A stretch of DNA of 15,662 nucleotides, taken from Candidatus Omnitrophota bacterium (GTDB taxonomy: Bacteria > Omnitrophota > Omnitrophia > Omnitrophales > Danuiimicrobiaceae). The stretch covers positions 1 through 15,662 of the forward strand of contig JACQQP010000104.1 in assembly GCA_016206945.1 (NCBI GenBank). Direction: 5' to 3'. Numbering within the stretch: position 1 is the stretch's first letter; every line of letters starts with the position of its first letter. Position numbers and translations under genes: made by a program. Positions 13,647 through 15,662 of this stretch are shown in pieces. Below the pieces are notes generated by a model. The model was not told where the DNA came from. It worked only from the letters and a program-made list of their open reading frames with translations, and searched no databases.

Positions 13647-13796
13647 TCCCACCACCTGATTTCCGGCCGAAGGCCGTTCTTTTTCGTTTTTATTTTAAAG
13701 TTAAATTTTGTTGTGTTGTATGATAGCTTTTAGAGTTGGTTCATGTCTTATAAAAAGAAGCTCCGAAAACTTTCGGAGCGAAATCAGGTGGTGGGA
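13647..13796. repeat. Palindromic mini-element, copy 2, between lspA and lgt
   Basis: A 150-bp non-coding element bounded by a 17-bp perfect inverted repeat: TCCCACCACCTGATTTC (13647-13663) and its exact complement at 13780-13796. The symmetry continues inward. Each terminal repeat is followed by a small hairpin (CGGCCGAAGGCCG at 13664-13676; GCTCCGAAA/TTTCGGAGC at 13760-13779) and then TTCTTTTT (13677-13684) or its complement AAAAAGAA (13752-13759). The centre is AT-rich. The left end touches the lspA stop codon and the right end lies 2 nt before the lgt ATG. This is the layout of a REPIN or MITE: paired inverted palindromes mobilised in trans. No transposase is in the window. Confidence 0.85.
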
Positions 13797-13798
13797 TA
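13784..13798 (+). promoter_or_regulatory. Ribosome binding site of lgt supplied by the repeat end
   Basis: The terminal CAGGTGGTGGGA of the element is followed by TA and the lgt ATG. AGGTGG is the only SD-like sequence before lgt. The DUF4340 gene at 2449 has the same arrangement, with AGGTGA from the end of copy 1. The repeat end therefore appears to double as a translation signal. Confidence 0.55.
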
Positions 13799-14551
13799 AT
13801 GTATCCGGTTTTGTTTTCGTTCGGACCCATTCGACTCTATTCTTACGGTCTGCTTGTGGCTCTTGGTGTTTTGCTTGCGGTTCTGCTTCTTCGAATTAAT
13901 GCAAGGGGAACTTCTGTTCACCCAGATACCGTAGTGGATCTGGCGATCGTTACCGTGATCGGTGGATTTGCTATGGCCAGAGCGTTCTATGTGGTCCAAT
14001 TCTGGAATTATTTTCGAAATGCGCCGCTGGACATCTTCAAAATGTGGCAAGGTGGAATTATTCTCTATGGCGGATTGGTTGGGGGAATTCTTGGTTTTAC
14101 TTTTTTTATTTGGGTGAGACACCTTCCCTTTATGACCCTGCTCGATTTATTTGTCCCCGCGACCGCATTGGCGCAGGCGTTTGGTCGAATCGGTTGTTTC
14201 TTAAACGGCTGCTGTTTCGGGAAGGCGAGTCAGGTTCCCTGGGCCGTTTCCTTTCCTTTTTTAAAAGAGCCGGTTCATCCCACTCAGCTCTACGAAGCGT
14301 TCTATTGTTTTCTGTTGACCGGTCTTCTCCTATTTTTATGGAATCGGCGTTTTCGAACGGGGACGGTTGCGGCGGCTTATTTTATCCTCTATCCGATGGG
14401 ACGGTTCGTGATCGAATTTTTTCGGGGTGATAGCCAGGTCATCCTGTTCCATCTGACGCTGAACCAGTGGATCAGTTTTGGGTTTGTCCTGTTCGTTCTT
14501 ATTTTACTCGTGTTCACTCGTTTCATTTGGCCGTGGAAAAAAAGCACTTAA
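13799..14551 (+). CDS. lgt: Prolipoprotein diacylglyceryl transferase
   Basis: A 250-residue inner-membrane enzyme that transfers diacylglycerol from phosphatidylglycerol to the lipobox cysteine, the first step of lipoprotein maturation, just before LspA. About six to seven hydrophobic segments are visible. Family blocks: IRLYSYGLLVALG (11-23), GGIILYGGLVGG (85-96), the signature GRIGCFLNGCCFG (129-141) with the essential Arg130, HPTQLYE (160-166), and PMGRFVIEFFRGD (199-211) with the late conserved Arg. The signature is the Cys-rich form (GCCFG) found in many non-proteobacterial Lgt proteins, instead of GNFINGELYG. The position of the E. coli His103 (HGG) holds Tyr90. The start codon lies 2 nt after the palindromic element. 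The 3' end overlaps the rluD-type gene. Confidence 0.94.
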   Translation: MYPVLFSFGPIRLYSYGLLVALGVLLAVLLLRINARGTSVHPDTVVDLAIVTVIGGFAMARAFYVVQFWNYFRNAPLDIFKMWQGGIILYGGLVGGILGFTFFIWVRHLPFMTLLDLFVPATALAQAFGRIGCFLNGCCFGKASQVPWAVSFPFLKEPVHPTQLYEAFYCFLLTGLLLFLWNRRFRTGTVAAAYFILYPMGRFVIEFFRGDSQVILFHLTLNQWISFGFVLFVLILLVFTRFIWPWKKST

Positions 14552-15441
14552 CGGTCCCACCCGATATCCAAAATGTCCGTTTGGATTATTTCTTAGCTCA
14601 CGCATTGGCCGAGTTTTTTTCCAGAACTAAAATCAAAGCGCTCATCGAAGAAGGAAAAATCAGGCTGAATGGCGAGTGTGTAAAGCCCCATACTCATGTG
14701 AGGGGCGGGGATCAAGTCTCAGTTGATTATGAGAAGGAGCCAGAGGAGTTAATTCGTGCGGAGTCCATCCCGCTCGATATAGTTTATGAGGACCAAGACT
14801 TGATTGTGGTCAACAAACCAGCGGGTATGGTGGTACATCCGGGCTCGGGCAACCCTAAAGGAACGCTTGTCAACGCGCTTCTTCATCACACAAAATCTCT
14901 GTCTCAAGCGGGAGATGCCGTACGGCCTGGAATTGTTCACCGATTGGATAAGGATACATCGGGTCTTCTTGTGATTGCGAAAAACGACTCGGCTCATCGG
15001 TTTTTAGCAAATCAGTTTAAGGGTCATCACATTGACCGCCGTTACTGGGTGGCGGTTAAAGGGGTCGTTCAACATGATGAAATGCGCTCCGATGAACCGC
15101 TTGGCCGTTCCGTGATGAATCGCAAGAAGGTGATCGTAAAACCCGATGATGGGAAGCCCTCGGTCACCCATTTTCGTGTGTTAAAACGTTTTCAAAGAGC
15201 GACGCTTTTGGAAGCCCGACCCGAAACAGGACGAACCCATCAGATTCGCGTCCATCTTCGTTCGCTGGGTTACCCCGTATTGGGGGATTTGGTATATGGA
15301 GTCGCTTCGCCTTTCATTCATCGCCAAGCCCTTCACGCTAAGGAACTGGGATTCGTACATCCGCAAACAAAGAAAAAACTTTTTTTCACCTCAGACATTC
15401 CTCCAGATATGCAGTTTCTCTTGGATCAACTTGAAAGTTAG
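14533..15441 (+). CDS. RluD-type 23S rRNA pseudouridine synthase
   Basis: A 302-residue pseudouridine synthase of the RluA/RluC/RluD group, which isomerises uridines in rRNA (RluD: 23S helix 69). An N-terminal S4 RNA-binding domain spans about 16-68 (VRLDYFLAHAL, then IEEGKIRLNGECV). The catalytic domain follows: VVNKPAGMVVHPG, then GIVHRLDKDTSGLLVIAK with the catalytic Asp139. Near the end are RPETGRTHQIRVHLRSLGYP and GDLVYG. The S4 domain and length fit RluD or RluC better than RluA. The open frame runs back to 14467 inside lgt. GTG 14533 gives MEKKHLTVPP, a short extension before the S4 domain with a 19-nt overlap of lgt; TTG 14527 is also possible. A strong terminator-like hairpin lies 24 nt after the stop. 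Confidence 0.9.
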   Translation: MEKKHLTVPPDIQNVRLDYFLAHALAEFFSRTKIKALIEEGKIRLNGECVKPHTHVRGGDQVSVDYEKEPEELIRAESIPLDIVYEDQDLIVVNKPAGMVVHPGSGNPKGTLVNALLHHTKSLSQAGDAVRPGIVHRLDKDTSGLLVIAKNDSAHRFLANQFKGHHIDRRYWVAVKGVVQHDEMRSDEPLGRSVMNRKKVIVKPDDGKPSVTHFRVLKRFQRATLLEARPETGRTHQIRVHLRSLGYPVLGDLVYGVASPFIHRQALHAKELGFVHPQTKKKLFFTSDIPPDMQFLLDQLES

Positions 15442-15465
15442 CAGTTCGCACATGTAAAAACATGC

Positions 15466-15521
15466 AAAAAGGGGACAGGCTGCTTTTTCATCTTGTCTGT
15501 AAAGTAGCCTGTCCCCTTTTT
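15466..15521. terminator. Long hairpin with T-run after the rluD-type gene; REP-like palindrome
   Basis: The 21-nt arms 15466-15486 and 15501-15521 are complementary with one mismatch (core GGGGACAGGCT / AGCCTGTCCCC) and enclose a 14-nt loop. A5 precedes and T5-GTTT follows, so it can work as an intrinsic terminator on both strands. A smaller hairpin, CATGT-AAAA-ACATG, lies just upstream (15451-15464). Palindromes built on this kind of GGGGACAGnCT...CCCC core are, as I recall, frequent repeats near REP-associated IS200-like transposases in several uncultured phyla. That link is from memory, and no transposase is present here. Confidence 0.8.
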
Positions 15522-15524
15522 GTT

Positions 15525-15533
15525 TGATATAAT
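15525..15533 (+). promoter_or_regulatory. Extended -10 promoter for the next gene
   Basis: TGATATAAT is a perfect extended -10, the same 9-mer as in the promoter at 12764-12772. No TTGACA-like -35 lies 16-18 nt upstream; that space is occupied by the hairpin. Transcription would start near 15540, leaving a leader of about 115 nt before the candidate ATG at 15656. Confidence 0.5.
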
Positions 15534-15542
15534 GCGTTCATT

Positions 15543-15564
15543 ATATGACCCCTATATGACCCCT
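15543..15564. repeat. Tandem 11-bp duplication ATATGACCCCT
   Basis: Two exact adjacent copies at 15543-15553 and 15554-15564, just after the predicted transcription start. The second copy continues as CG, giving TGACCCCTCG at 15557-15566. The same 10-mer is in the left arm region of the hairpin at 10778-10787. Confidence 0.8.
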
Positions 15565-15655
15565 CGAGCAAGCGATATCTCTCGCCTGAGAAGATTACCG
15601 CTCCATTTGGAGCATGAGCGCTCGGGAGCGCGATTTGGCGCTTTTGGAGAGTGGT
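15565..15655 (+). other. Structured 5' leader of the next gene, class unknown
   Basis: This stretch is dense in small stems: GCGA/TCGC (15572-15585), GCTCC-ATTT-GGAGC (15600-15613), GCGCTC/GAGCGC (15618-15631), and AGCGC/GCGCT (15627-15642), the last two overlapping and so mutually exclusive. GGAGAG at 15646-15651 is a good SD for ATG 15656-15658 (Met-Phe...), the probable start of the next gene, which the window cuts off. I do not recognise a known riboswitch or T-box motif. Only a CTGAGA hexamer recalls the TPP class, and the rest of that aptamer is missing. Confidence 0.4.
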
Positions 15656-15662
15656 ATGTTCC

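Noticed and set aside
13784..14122. 112-codon minus-strand frame opposite the lgt start
   Set aside because: It is rich in Asn, Lys and Ser with no motif, and reads through the palindromic element and lgt on the wrong strand.
15565..15655. TPP riboswitch or T-box considered for the leader
   Set aside because: Only CTGAGA matches TPP; the second conserved strand and the T-box GGTGGnACCGCG-type element are absent.

Overview
The window is a compact stretch of bacterial chromosome in which every gene lies on the + strand. It carries 15 complete protein genes and the 3' end of another. A likely start codon of a further gene sits in the last seven bases. I see no rRNA, tRNA, CRISPR array or transposase gene. 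The gene set (GldF/GldG-type ABC exporter with a DUF4340 protein, YggS-ProC-YggT, purine nucleoside phosphorylase, IleS, TraR/DksA, LspA, Lgt, RluD) and the protein style suggest an uncultured Gram-negative lineage such as Omnitrophota (PVC-related). This placement is inference from gene content and is not a phylogenetic result.

Layout. (1) 1-3408: ABC-2 transporter cassette with ATPase end, permease, GldG-like auxiliary protein and DUF4340 protein. The first three overlap head to tail; a 143-nt hairpin-filled spacer precedes the fourth. (2) 3471-5286: yggS, proC and yggT, tightly packed. (3) 5297-8993: purine nucleoside phosphorylase overlapping ileS. (4) 9059-12728: signalling block of a membrane histidine kinase, a stand-alone receiver and a GAF/HD-GYP phosphodiesterase. 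It is interposed between ileS and the traR/dksA-lspA-lgt-rluD block, although ileS and lspA are direct neighbours in many bacteria. (5) 12811-15441: TraR/DksA-type zinc-finger regulator with its own clear promoter, then the lipoprotein genes lspA and lgt, then a RluD-type pseudouridine synthase overlapping lgt. (6) 15442-15662: a strong hairpin/terminator, an extended -10 promoter and a structured leader before the next gene.

Working together. lspA and lgt encode two consecutive activities of lipoprotein maturation. The kinase, receiver and HD-GYP protein could form one sensory chain controlling cyclic-di-GMP, but this rests only on adjacency.

Most unusual content. Between genes, and inside two reading frames, there is a family of short palindromic elements. 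Two intergenic copies (2306-2450 and 13647-13796) fill the gap between a stop codon and the next start codon. Both are bounded by the motif TCCCAYCACCTG / CAGGTGRTGGGA, and their right ends supply the likely ribosome binding site of the downstream gene. A related half-element forms the end of the ileS coding region. A separate set of strong hairpins with exchangeable arms covers the 3' end of the kinase gene and the spacer before the receiver gene.
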